Source: Anisus vortex (taxonomy: Eukaryota; Mollusca; Gastropoda; Planorbidae). From it: DNA of 64,000 bases. Positions 1-10,385 of the stretch are shown one piece after another. The stretch is taken from contig CASBPS010000192.1 in the NCBI GenBank assembly GCA_949126835.1, positions 131,001 through 195,000 on the forward strand, written 5' to 3'. The translations under genes were made by a program, and so were the position numbers. Within the stretch, counting starts at the first letter, position 1. Every line of letters starts with the position of its first letter. The notes under the pieces were generated by a model. It made no database searches, was not told the DNA's origin, and saw nothing but the letters and a program-made list of their open reading frames with translations.

Positions 1-153
1 ACAAAAGCAGATTTGTGGTTTTGGCTTTTCCAGAATATGTACAAAGACTTGAATAGCAGATTTCTAGTTTTGGCTTCTTTTCTGGCCGTACATGGACTTA
101 AAACGCAGATTTGATGTTTTGGCTTCTCCACAAACCGTACAACGTCTTGACTA

Positions 154-204
154 GCAGATTTGTGGTAATGGTGCTTCTGTTCTGGCCGTACAACGACTTG
201 AATA
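154..204 (+). repeat. 51-bp landmark monomer (gtaatggtg variant)
   Basis: This monomer replaces the usual gtggttttggcttc with gtggtaatggtgcttctg, a 2-bp gain plus T-to-A changes, and keeps the ccgtacaacgacttgaata tail. It occurs once per higher-order repeat, so it marks repeat boundaries. Starts located by hand in the first 11.3 kb are 154, 699, 879, 1424, 1929, 2305, 2850, 3485, 4032, 4487, 4944, 5490, 6037, 6493, 7040, 7496, 7854, 8311, 8946, 9402, 9949, 10405, 10763 and 11220. Two sub-versions exist, gtaatggtg and gtaatgctg; the latter is at 879, 3485, 7854 and 10763. Confidence 0.93.
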
Positions 205-284
205 GCAGATTTGTGGTTTTGGCTTCTCTTTTCGCCGTAATACAGCAGATTTGTGGTTTTGGCTTCTCTACTGGCCGTACAAAA

Positions 285-333
285 GCAGATTTGTGGTTTT
301 GGCTTCTCCAGAAACCGTACAACGACTTGAAAA
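285..333 (+). repeat. Exemplar of the long monomer (49 bp)
   Basis: This is a typical long monomer. It opens with gcagatttgtggttttggct, has a middle of ttctccagaaa, then ccgtac and the extension aacgacttgaaaa. By hand count it has 14 A, 10 C, 11 G and 14 T (43% GC). The 3' extension is what separates it from the 40-bp form. Sub-variants differ in the middle (ttctccacaaa, ttttccacaat, ttctccagaaa) and in the tail (gaaaa, gaata, gacta, ggacttaaaac). These sub-variants occupy fixed slots in the higher-order repeats. Confidence 0.95.
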
Positions 334-373
334 GCAGATTTCTGGTTTTGGCTCCTTTTCTGACCGTACAAAA
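334..373 (+). repeat. Exemplar of the short monomer (40 bp)
   Basis: This is a typical short monomer, opening with gcagatttctggttttggct, then ccttttctg, accgtac (ggccgtac in most copies) and aaaa. It aligns to the 49-bp form with one 9-bp gap (cgacttgaa absent) after ccgtacaa. By hand count it is 45% GC and strongly T-rich (15 of 40). Frequent slot variants have ttctcttttcgccgtaataca, ttctctactggccgtac, or ttcttttctggccgtaaaaca as the second half. Confidence 0.95.
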
Positions 374-698
374 GCAGATTTGTGGTTTTGGCTTTTCCAC
401 AATCCGTACAACGTCTTGAATAGCAGATTTCTTGTATTGGCTTCTTTTCTGGCCGTAAAACAGCAGATTTGTGGTTTTGGCTTCTCCAGAAACTGTACAA
501 CGACTTGAAAAGCAGATTTCTGGTTTTGGCTCCTTTTCTGGCCGTACAAAAGCAGATTTGTGGTTTTGGCTTTTCCACAATCCGTACAACGACTTGAATA
601 GCAGATTTCTAGTTTTGGCTTCTTTTCTGGCCGTACAAGGACTTAAAACGCAGATTTGTTGTTTTGGCTTCTCCACAAATTGTACAACGACTTGACTA

Positions 699-878
699 GC
701 AGATTTGTGGTAATGGTGCTTCTGTTCTGGCCTTACAACGACTTGAATAGCAGATTTGTGGTTTTGGCTTCTCTTTTCGCCTTAATACAGCAGATTTGTG
801 GTTTTGGCTTCTCTACTGGCCGTACAAAAGCAGATTTGTGGTTTTAGCTTTTCCACAATCCGTACAACGACTTGAATA
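699..878 (+). repeat. 180-bp tetramer higher-order repeat
   Basis: Two landmark monomers (699 and 879) are separated by only four monomers of 51, 40, 40 and 49 bp. The first carries the gtaatggtg form and the second the gtaatgctg form. This short unit looks like a 545-bp repeat that lost eight monomers by in-register exchange. The same gtaatggtg-to-gtaatgctg arrangement is visible near 19.8-20.0, 23.0-23.2, 26.3-26.5, 29.0-29.2, 31.5-31.7, 37.8-38.0, 48.8-49.0 and 61.2-61.4 kb, so it arose once and spread with larger blocks. Confidence 0.85.
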
Positions 879-1743
879 GCAGATTTGTGGTAATGCTGCT
901 TCTGTTCTGGCCGTACAACGACTTGAATAGCAGATTTGTGGTTTTGGCTTCTCTTTTCGCCGTAATACAGCAGATTTGTGGTTTTGGCTTCTCTAATGGC
1001 CGTACAAAAGCAGATTTGTGGTTTTGGCTTCTCCAGAAACCGTACAACGACTTGAAAAGCAGATTTCTGGTTTTGGCTCCTTTTCTAGCCGTACAAAAGC
1101 AGATTTGTGGTTTTGGCTTTTCCACAATCCGTACAACGTTCTGAATAGCAGATTTCTTGTTTTGGCTTCTTTTCTGGCCGTAAAACAGCAGATTTGTGGT
1201 TTTGGCTTCTCCAGAAACCGTACAAAGACTTGAAAAGCAGATTTCTGGTTTTGGCTCCTTTTCTGGTCGTACAAAAGCAGATTTGTGGTTTTGGCTTTTC
1301 CACAATCCGTACAACGACTTGAATAGCAGATTTCTAGTTTTGGCTTCTTTTCTGGCCGTACATGGACTTAAAACGCAGATTTGATGTTTTGGCTTCTCCA
1401 CAAACCGTACAACGACTTGACTAGCAGATTTGTGGTAATGGTGCTTCTGTTCTGGCCGTACAACGACTTGAATAGCAGATTTGTGGTTTTGGCTTCTCTT
1501 TTCGCCTTAATACAGCAGATTTGTGGTTTTGGCTTCACTACTGGACGTACAAAGGCAGATTTGTGGTTTTGGCTTCTCCAGAAACCGTACAACAACTTGA
1601 AAAGCAGATTTCTTGTTTTGGCTTCTTTTCTGGCCGTAAAACAGCAGATTTGTTGTTTTGGCTTCTCTACTGGCCGTACAAAAGCAGATTTGTGGTTTTG
1701 GCGTTTCCACAGTCCGTACAACGACTTGAATAGCAGATTTCTT

Positions 1744-2522
1744 GTTTTGGCTCCTTTTCTGGCCGTACAACGACTTGAAAAGAGGATTTGTGGTTTTGGC
1801 TTTTCCACAATCCGTACAACGACTTGAATAGCAGATTTCTAGTTTTGGCTTCTTTTCTGGCCGTACAAGGACTTAAAACGCAGATTTGTTGTTTTGGCTT
1901 CTCCACAAATTGTACAACGACTTGACTAGCAGATTTGTGGTAATGGTGCTTCTGTTCTGGCCTTACAACGACTTGAATAGCAGATTTGTGGTTTTGGCTT
2001 CTCTTTTCGCCTTAATACAGCAGATTTGTGGTTTTGGCTTCTCTACTGGACGTACAAAGGCAGATTTGTGGTTTTGGCTTCTCCAGAAACCGTACAACAA
2101 CTTGAAAAGCAGATTTCTGGTTTTGGCTCCTTTTCTGGCCGTACAACGACTTGAAAAGAGGATTTGTGGTTTTGGCTTTTCCACAATCCGTACAACGACT
2201 TGAATAGCAGATTTCTAGTTTTGGCTTCTTTTCTGGCCGTACAAGGACTTAAAACGCAGATTTGTTGTTTTGGCTTCTCCACAAATTGTACAACGACTTG
2301 ACTAGCAGATTTGTGGTAATGGTGCTTCTGTTCTGGCCTTACAACGACTTGAATAGCAGATTTGTGGTTTTGGCTTCTCTTTTCGCCTTAATACAGCAGA
2401 TTTGTGGTTTTGGCTTCTCTACTGGACGTACAAAGGCAGATTTGTGGTTTTGGCTTCTCCAGAAACCGTACAACAACTTGAAAAGCAGATTTCTGGTTTT
2501 GGCTCCTTTTCTGGCCGTACAA
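1744..2522 (+). repeat. 376-bp 8-mer higher-order repeat, about 2.1 tandem copies
   Basis: The unit from 1929 to 2304 parses as 51, 40, 40, 49, 49, 49, 49 and 49 bp (376 bp). It is recognised by a gaggattt monomer start (2158, earlier 1782) in place of gcagattt, by aaaggcagattt and by caacttg. Matching at offset 376 holds from 1744 to 2522. The same pair is seen at about 24.6-25.4 kb, 27.3-28.1 kb and 30.6-31.2 kb. The related loci at about 39.5, 50.6, 55.7 and 62.6 kb have only one copy. Confidence 0.9.
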
Positions 2523-3484
2523 AAGCAGATTTGTGGTTTTGGCTTTTCCACAATCCGTACAACGTTCTGAATAGCAGATTTCTTGTTTTGGCTTCTTTTC
2601 TGGCCGTAAAACAGCAGATTTGTGGTTTTGGCTTTTCCAGAAACCGTACAACGACTTGAAAAGCAGATTTCTGGTTTTGGCTCCTTTTCTGGCCGTACAA
2701 AAGCAGATTTGTGGTTTTGGCTTTTCCAGAATATGTACAAAGACTTGAATAGCAGATTTCTAGTTTTGGCTTCTTTTCTGGCCGTACATGGACTTAAAAC
2801 GCAGATTTGATGTTTTGGCTTCTTCACAAACCGTACAACGTCTTGACTAGCAGATTTGTGGTAATGGTGCTTCTGTTCTGGCCGTACAACGACTTGAATA
2901 GCAGATTTGTGGTTTTGGCTTCTCTTTTCGCCGTAATACAGCAGATTTGTGGTTTTGGCTTCTCTACTGGCCGTACAAAAGCAGATTTGTGGTTTTGGCT
3001 TCTCCAGAAACCGTACAACGACTTGAAAAGCAGATTTCTGGTTTTGGCTTCTTTTCTGACCGTACAAAAGCAGATTTGTGGTTTTGGCTTTTCCACAATC
3101 CGTACAACGTCTTGAATAGCAGATTTCTTGTATTGGCTTCTTTTCTGGCCGTAAAACAGCAGATTTGTGGTTTTGGCTTCTCCAGAAACTGTACAACGAC
3201 TTGAAAAGCAGATTTCTGGTTTTGGCTCCTTTTCTGGCCGTACAAAAGCAGATTTGTGGTTTTGGCTTTTCCACAATCCGTACAACGACTTGAATAGCAG
3301 ATTTCTAGTTTTGGCTTTTTTTCTGGCCGTAAAACAGCAGATTTATGGTTTTGGCTCTCTCCACAAACCGTACAACGACTTGAATAGCAGATTTCTAGTT
3401 TTGGCTTCTTTACTGGCCGTACAAGGACTTAAAAAGCAGATTTGCTGTTTTGGATTCTCCACAAACCGTACAACGACTTGACTA

Positions 3485-4031
3485 GCAGATTTGTGGTAAT
3501 GCTGCTTCTGTTCTGGCCGTACAACGACTTGAATAGCAGATTTGTGGTTTTGGCTTCTATTTTAGCCGTAATACAGCAGATTTGTGGTTTTGGCTTCCTC
3601 TACTGGCCGTACAAAAGCAGATTTGTGGTTTTGGCTTCTCCAGAAACCGTACAACGACTTGAAAAGCAGATTTCTTGTTTTGGCTTCTTTTCTGGCCGTA
3701 AAACAGCAGATTTGTTGTTTTGGCTTCTCTACTGGCCGTACAAAAGCAGATTTGTGGTTTTGGCGTTTCCACAGTCCGTACAACGACTTGAATAGCAGAT
3801 TTCTTGTTTTGGCTCCTTTTCTGGCCGTACAACGACTTGAAAAGAGGATTTGTGGTTTTAGCTTCTCTTTTGGCCGTAACACAGCAGATTTATGGTTTTG
3901 GCTCTCTCCACAAACCGTACAACGACATGAATAGCAGATTTCTAGTTTTGGCTTCTTTTCTGGCCGTACAAAAACTTAAAAAGCAGATTTGTTGTTTTGG
4001 CTTCTCCACAAACCGTACAACGACTTGACTA
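3485..4031 (+). repeat. 547-bp higher-order repeat, second 12-mer type
   Basis: Monomer lengths are 51, 40, 41, 49, 40, 40, 49, 49, 40, 50, 49 and 49 bp, summing to 547. The monomer order differs from that of the 545-bp type. Diagnostic slots are a 41-bp monomer with ttcctctactgg (3576-3616), ttggcgtttccacagtccg, a gaggattt start with ttagcttctcttttgg (from 3844), and a 50-bp monomer with ggctctctccac and cgacatgaata (from 3884). This type dominates 3.5-18 kb. Confidence 0.9.
3576..3616 (+). repeat. 41-bp monomer variant (extra C)
   Basis: ggcttcctctactgg replaces ggcttctctactgg. The extra C is a slot-specific tag of the 547-bp repeat and recurs near 5600, 6603, 9512, 11332, 13335, 14338, 17247, 42203, 44694, 47185 and 59873. 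Confidence 0.88.
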
Positions 4032-4122
4032 GCAGATTTGTGGTAATGGTGCTTCTGTTCTGGCAGTACAACGACTTGAATAGCAGATTTGTGGTTTTGG
4101 CTTCTCTTTTCGCCGTAATACA

Positions 4123-4161
4123 GCAGATTTGTGGTTTTGGCTTCTCTACTGCCGTACAAAA
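4123..4161 (+). repeat. 39-bp monomer variant (ctactgccg)
   Basis: One G of ctactggccg is deleted. The only other copy noted is at 11858-11896, exactly 7,735 bp away. The deletion therefore predates the block duplication. Confidence 0.88.
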
Positions 4162-5361
4162 GCAGATTTGTGGTTTTGGCTTCTCCAGAAACCGTACAAC
4201 GACTTGAAAAGCAGATTTCTGGTTTTGGCTCCTTTTCTGGCCGTACAACAGCAGATTTGTGGTTTTGGCTTTTCCACAATCCGTACAACGTCTTGAATAG
4301 CAGATTTCTGGTTTTGGCTCCTTTTCTGGCCGTACAAAAGCAGATTTGTGGTTTTGGCTTTTCCACAATCCGTACAACGACTTGAATAGCAGATTTCTAG
4401 TTTTGGCTTCTTTTCTGGCCGTACAAGGACTTAAAACGCAGATTTGTTGTTTTGGCTTCTCCACAAATTGTACAACGACTTGACTAGCAGATTTGTGGTA
4501 ATGGTGCTTCTGTACTGGCCTTACAACGACTTGAATAGCAGATTTGTGGTTTTGGCTTCTCTTTTCGCCTTAATACAGCAGATTTGTGGTTTTGGCTTCT
4601 CTACTGGACGTACAAAGGCAGATTTGTGGTTTTGGCTTCTCCAGAAACCGTACAACAACTTGAAAAGCAGATTTCTGGTTTTGGCTCCTTTTCTGGCCGT
4701 ACAAAAGCAGATTTGTGGTTTTAGCTTTTCCACAATCCGTACAACGACTTGAATAGCAGATTTTTTGTTTTGGCTTTTTTTCTGGCCGTAAAACAGCAGA
4801 TTTATGGTTTTGGCTCTCTCCACAAACCGTACAACGACTTGAATAGCAGATTTCTAGTTTTGGCTTCTTTTCTGGCCGTACAAGGACTTAAAACGCACAT
4901 TTGTTGTTTTGGCTTCTCCACAAATTGTACAACGACTTGACTAGCAGATTTGTGGTAATGGTGCTTCTGTTCTGGCCTTACAACGACTTGAATAGCAGAT
5001 TTGTGGTTTTGGCTTCTCTTTTCGCCTTAATACAGCAGATTTGTGGTTTTGGCTTCTCTACTGGACGTACAAAGGCAGATTTGTGGTTTTGGCTTCTCCA
5101 GAAACCGTACAACAACTTGAAAAGCAGATTTCTGGTTTTGGCTCCTTTTCTTTCCGTACAAAAGCAGATTTGTGGTTTTAGCTTTTCCACAATCCGTACA
5201 ACGACTTGAATAGCAGATTTCTTGTTTTGGCTTTTTTTCTGGCCGTAAAACAGCAGATTTATGGTTTTGGCTCTCTCCACAAACCGTACAACGACTTGAA
5301 TAGCAGATTTCTAGTTTTGGCTTCTTTACTGGCCGTACAAAAGCAGATTTGTGGTTTTGGT

Positions 5362-7476
5362 TTTTCCACAATCCGTACAACGACTTGAATAGCAGATTTC
5401 TAGTTTTGGCTTCTTTTCTGGCCGTACAAGGACTTAAAACGCAGATTTGTTGTTTTGGCTTCTCCACAAACCGTACAACGACTTGACTAGCAGATTTGTG
5501 GTAATGGTGCTTCTGTTCTGGCCGTACAACGACTTGAATAGCAGATTTGTGGTTTTGGCTTCTCTTTTCGCCGTAATACAGCAGATTTGTGGTTTTGGCT
5601 TCCTCTACTGGCCGTACAAAAGCAGATTTGTGGTTTTGGCTTCTCCAGAAACCGTACAACGACTTGAAAAGCAGATTTCTTGTTTTGGCTTCTTTTCTGG
5701 CCGTAAAACAGCAGATTTGTTGTTTTGGCTTCTCTACTGGCCGTACAAAAGCAGATTTGTGGTTTTGGCGTTTCCACAGTCCGTACAACGACTTGAATAG
5801 CAGATTTCTTGTTTTGGCTCCTTTTCTGGCCGTACAACGACTTGAAAAGAGGATTTGTGGTTTTAGCTTCTCTTTTGGCCGTAACACAGCAGATTTATGG
5901 TTTTGGCTCTCTCCACAAACCGTACAACGACATGAATAGCAGATTTCTAGTTTTGGCTTCTTTTCTGGCCGTACAAAAACTTAAAAAGCAGATTTGTTGT
6001 TTTGGCTTCTCCACAAACCGTACAACGACTTGACTAGCAGATTTGTGGTAATGGTGCTTCTGTTCTGGCAGTACAACGACTTGAATAGCAGATTTGTGGT
6101 TTTGGCTTCTCTTTTCGCCGTAATACAGCAGATTTGTGGTTTTGGCTTCTCTACTGGCCGTACAAAAGCAGATTTGTGGTTTTGGCTTCTCCAGAAACCG
6201 TACAACGACTTGAAAAGCAGATTTCTGGTTTTGGCTCCTTTTCTGGCCGTACAACAGCAGATTTGTGGTTTTGGCTTTTCCACAATCCGTACAACGTCTT
6301 GAATAGCAGATTTCTGGTTTTGGCTCCTTTTCTGGCCGTACAAAAGCAGATTTGTGGTTTTGGCTTTTCCACAATCCGTACAACGACTTGAATAGCAGAT
6401 TTCTAGTTTTGGCTTCTTTTCTGGCCGTACAAGGACTTAAAACGCAGATTTGTTGTTTTGGCTTCTCCACAAACCGTACAACGACTTGACTAGCAGATTT
6501 GTGGTAATGGTGCTTCTGTTCTGGCCGTACAACGACTTGAATAGCAGATTTGTGGTTTTGGCTTCTCTTTTCGCCGTAATACAGCAGATTTGTGGTTTTG
6601 GCTTCCTCTACTGGCCGTACAAAAGCAGATTTGTGGTTTTGGCTTCTCCAGAAACCGTACAACGACTTGAAAAGCAGATTTCTTGTTTTGGCTTCTTTTC
6701 TGGCCGTAAAACAGCAGATTTGTTGTTTTGGCTTCTCTACTGGCCGTACAAAAGCAGATTTGTGGTTTTGGCGTTTCCACAGTCCGTACAACGACTTGAA
6801 TAGCAGATTTCTTGTTTTGGCTCCTTTTCTGGCCGTACAACGACTTGAAAAGAGGATTTGTGGTTTTAGCTTCTCTTTTGGCCGTAACACAGCAGATTTA
6901 TGGTTTTGGCTCTCTCCACAAACCGTACAACGACATGAATAGCAGATTTCTAGTTTTGGCTTCTTTTCTGGCCGTACAAAAACTTAAAAAGCAGATTTGT
7001 TGTTTTGGCTTCTCCACAAACCGTACAACGACTTGACTAGCAGATTTGTGGTAATGGTGCTTCTGTTCTGGCAGTACAACGACTTGAATAGCAGATTTGT
7101 GGTTTTGGCTTCTCTTTTCGCCGTAATACAGCAGATTTGTGGTTTTGGCTTCTCTACTGGCCGTACAAAAGCAGATTTGTGGTTTTGGCTTCTCCAGAAA
7201 CCGTACAACGACTTGAAAAGCAGATTTCTGGTTTTGGCTCCTTTTCTGGCCGTACAACAGCAGATTTGTGGTTTTGGCTTTTCCACAATCCGTACAACGT
7301 CTTGAATAGCAGATTTCTGGTTTTGGCTCCTTTTCTGGCCGTACAAAAGCAGATTTGTGGTTTTGGCTTTTCCACAATCCGTACAACGACTTGAATAGCA
7401 GATTTCTAGTTTTGGCTTCTTTTCTGGCCGTACAAGGACTTAAAACGCAGATTTGTTGTTTTGGCTTCTCCACAAA
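5362..7476 (+). repeat. 1,003-bp tandem unit (547+456), about 2.1 copies
   Basis: Sequence at offset 1,003 matches from 5362 to 7476. The limits are set by ggttttt versus ggctttt at 5361/6364 and by aaaccg versus aaattg at 6474/7477. Each unit is one 547-bp and one 456-bp higher-order repeat. The same unit is found at 8.6-10.4 kb and, through the 7,735-bp duplication, at 13.1-15.2 and 16.4-18.1 kb. Confidence 0.88.
6037..6492 (+). repeat. 456-bp higher-order repeat, 10 monomers
   Basis: Monomer lengths are 51, 40, 40, 49, 40, 49, 40, 49, 49 and 49 bp, summing to 456. It equals the 545-bp type minus one 40+49 pair (89 bp). Its landmark monomer carries ctggcagtac instead of ctggccgtac. That marker recurs at 3989+, 5994+, 6997+, 8903+, 9906+, 11724+, 13729+, 14732+, 16638+, 17641+, 20909+, 36473+ and once more at about 63.79 kb. 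Confidence 0.9.
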
Positions 7477-8640
7477 TTGTACAACGACTTGACTAGCAGA
7501 TTTGTGGTAATGGTGCTTCTGTACTGGCCTTACAACGACTTGAATAGCAGATTTGTGGTTTTGGCTTCTCTTTTCGCCTTAATACAGCAGATTTGTGGTT
7601 TTGGCTTCTCTACTGGACGTACAAAGGCAGATTTGTGGTTTTGGCTTCTCCAGAAACCGTACAACAACTTGAAAAGCAGATTTCTGGTTTTGGCTCCTTT
7701 TCTGGCCGTACAAAAGCAGATTTGTGGTTTTAGCTTTTCCACAATCCGTACAACGACTTGAATAGCAGATTTCTTGTTTTGGCTTTTTTTCTGGCCGTAA
7801 AACAGCAGATTTATGGTTTTGGCTCTCTCCACAAACCGTACAACGACTTGACTAGCAGATTTGTGGTAATGCTGCTTCTGTTCTGGCCGTACAACGACTT
7901 GAATAGCAGATTTGTGGTTTTGGCTTCTATTTTCGCCGTAATACAGCAGATTTGTGGTTTTGGCTTCTCTACTGGCCGTACAAAAGCAGATTTGTGGTTT
8001 TGGCTTCTCCAGAAACCGTACAACGACTTGAAAAGCAGATTTCTGGTTTTGGCTCCTTTTCTGGCCGTACAACAGCAGATTTGTGGTTTTGGCTTTTCCA
8101 CAATCCGTACAACGTCTTGAATAGCAGATTTCTGGTTTTGGCTCCTTTTCTGGCCGTACAAAAGCAGATTTGTGGTTTTGGCTTTTCCACAATCCGTACA
8201 ACGACTTGAATAGCAGATTTCTAGTTTTGGCTTCTTTTCTGGCCGTACAAGGACTTAAAACGCAGATTTGTTGTTTTGGCTTCTCCACAAATTGTACAAC
8301 GACTTGACTAGCAGATTTGTGGTAATGGTGCTTCTGTACTGGCCTTACAACGACTTGAATAGCAGATTTGTGGTTTTGGCTTCTCTTTTCGCCTTAATAC
8401 AGCAGATTTGTGGTTTTGGCTTCTCTACTGGACGTACAAAGGCAGATTTGTGGTTTTGGCTTCTCCAGAAACCGTACAACAACTTGAAAAGCAGATTTCT
8501 GGTTTTGGCTCCTTTTCTGGCCGTACAAAAGCAGATTTGTGGTTTTAGCTTTTCCACAATCCGTACAACGACTTGAATAGCAGATTTCTTGTTTTGGCTT
8601 TTTTTCTGGCCGTAAAACAGCAGATTTATGGTTTTGGCTT
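7154..8640 (+). repeat. 815-bp tandem unit (358+457), about 1.8 copies
   Basis: Landmark monomers at 7496, 7854 and 8311 give spacings of 358 and 457 bp. Sequence at offset 815 matches through this interval, for example 7530-7761 against 8345-8576. The match ends near 8640, where ggcttctctactgg replaces ggctctctccac. Boundaries are approximate on the left. Further 815-bp copies lie at about 17.8-19.5 kb and 21.1-22.7 kb. Confidence 0.82.
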
Positions 8641-10385
8641 CTCTACTGGCCGTACAAAAGCAGATTTGTGGTTTTGGCGTTTCCACAGTCCGTACAACGA
8701 CTTGAATAGCAGATTTCTTGTTTTGGCTCCTTTTCTGGCCGTACAACGACTTGAAAAGAGGATTTGTGGTTTTAGCTTCTCTTTTGGCCGTAACACAGCA
8801 GATTTATGGTTTTGGCTCTCTCCACAAACCGTACAACGACATGAATAGCAGATTTCTAGTTTTGGCTTCTTTTCTGGCCGTACAAAAACTTAAAAAGCAG
8901 ATTTGTTGTTTTGGCTTCTCCACAAACCGTACAACGACTTGACTAGCAGATTTGTGGTAATGGTGCTTCTGTTCTGGCAGTACAACGACTTGAATAGCAG
9001 ATTTGTGGTTTTGGCTTCTCTTTTCGCCGTAATACAGCAGATTTGTGGTTTTGGCTTCTCTACTGGCCGTACAAAAGCAGATTTGTGGTTTTGGCTTCTC
9101 CAGAAACCGTACAACGACTTGAAAAGCAGATTTCTGGTTTTGGCTCCTTTTCTGGCCGTACAACAGCAGATTTGTGGTTTTGGCTTTTCCACAATCCGTA
9201 CAACGTCTTGAATAGCAGATTTCTGGTTTTGGCTCCTTTTCTGGCCGTACAAAAGCAGATTTGTGGTTTTGGCTTTTCCACAATCCGTACAACGACTTGA
9301 ATAGCAGATTTCTAGTTTTGGCTTCTTTTCTGGCCGTACAAGGACTTAAAACGCAGATTTGTTGTTTTGGCTTCTCCACAAACCGTACAACGACTTGACT
9401 AGCAGATTTGTGGTAATGGTGCTTCTGTTCTGGCCGTACAACGACTTGAATAGCAGATTTGTGGTTTTGGCTTCTCTTTTCGCCGTAATACAGCAGATTT
9501 GTGGTTTTGGCTTCCTCTACTGGCCGTACAAAAGCAGATTTGTGGTTTTGGCTTCTCCAGAAACCGTACAACGACTTGAAAAGCAGATTTCTTGTTTTGG
9601 CTTCTTTTCTGGCCGTAAAACAGCAGATTTGTTGTTTTGGCTTCTCTACTGGCCGTACAAAAGCAGATTTGTGGTTTTGGCGTTTCCACAGTCCGTACAA
9701 CGACTTGAATAGCAGATTTCTTGTTTTGGCTCCTTTTCTGGCCGTACAACGACTTGAAAAGAGGATTTGTGGTTTTAGCTTCTCTTTTGGCCGTAACACA
9801 GCAGATTTATGGTTTTGGCTCTCTCCACAAACCGTACAACGACATGAATAGCAGATTTCTAGTTTTGGCTTCTTTTCTGGCCGTACAAAAACTTAAAAAG
9901 CAGATTTGTTGTTTTGGCTTCTCCACAAACCGTACAACGACTTGACTAGCAGATTTGTGGTAATGGTGCTTCTGTTCTGGCAGTACAACGACTTGAATAG
10001 CAGATTTGTGGTTTTGGCTTCTCTTTTCGCCGTAATACAGCAGATTTGTGGTTTTGGCTTCTCTACTGGCCGTACAAAAGCAGATTTGTGGTTTTGGCTT
10101 CTCCAGAAACCGTACAACGACTTGAAAAGCAGATTTCTGGTTTTGGCTCCTTTTCTGGCCGTACAACAGCAGATTTGTGGTTTTGGCTTTTCCACAATCC
10201 GTACAACGTCTTGAATAGCAGATTTCTGGTTTTGGCTCCTTTTCTGGCCGTACAAAAGCAGATTTGTGGTTTTGGCTTTTCCACAATCCGTACAACGACT
10301 TGAATAGCAGATTTCTAGTTTTGGCTTCTTTTCTGGCCGTACAAGGACTTAAAACGCAGATTTGTTGTTTTGGCTTCTCCACAAA
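8631..10385 (+). repeat. 1,003-bp tandem unit, second array, about 1.75 copies
   Basis: Sequence at offset 1,003 matches from 8631 (after atttatgg versus atttgttg) to 10385 (before aaattg versus aaaccg). The composition is the same 547+456 pair as at 5.4-7.5 kb. The two arrays lie 2,909 bp apart and are separated by the 815-bp units. Confidence 0.85.

Larger units (their letters stand above)
56..600 (+). repeat. 545-bp higher-order repeat, 12 monomers
   Basis: Parsed monomer by monomer, the lengths are 49, 49, 51, 40, 40, 49, 40, 49, 40, 49, 40 and 49 bp, summing to 545. The next repeat begins at 601 with the same slot variant (ttctagttttggcttctttt followed by ggacttaaaac). Identity between equivalent slots one HOR apart is far higher than between neighbouring monomers, which defines a higher-order repeat. 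The same 545-bp spacing recurs, for example between landmark monomers 879 and 1424 and between 2305 and 2850, and in the 23.7-24.3, 38.5-39.0 and 49.5-50.1 kb regions. Confidence 0.93.
1..3316 (+). repeat. Left-end block, copied at 25581-28897
   Basis: Position 1 aligns with 25581 and the match continues to 3316, where ggcttttttt meets ggcttctttt. The offset is 25,580 until 27233 and 25,581 after it, because of a 1-bp T-run expansion in the right copy. Single differences include a754/g26334 and a1537/t27117 (ttcacta versus ttctcta). The block holds 545-, 180-, 505- and 376-bp higher-order repeats. Confidence 0.9.

Noticed and set aside
205..244. CENP-B box-like match in ttttcgccgtaatacagc
   Set aside because: Only TTCG and the central A of the essential motif fit. 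The required CGGG is acag here, so it is not a usable CENP-B box.
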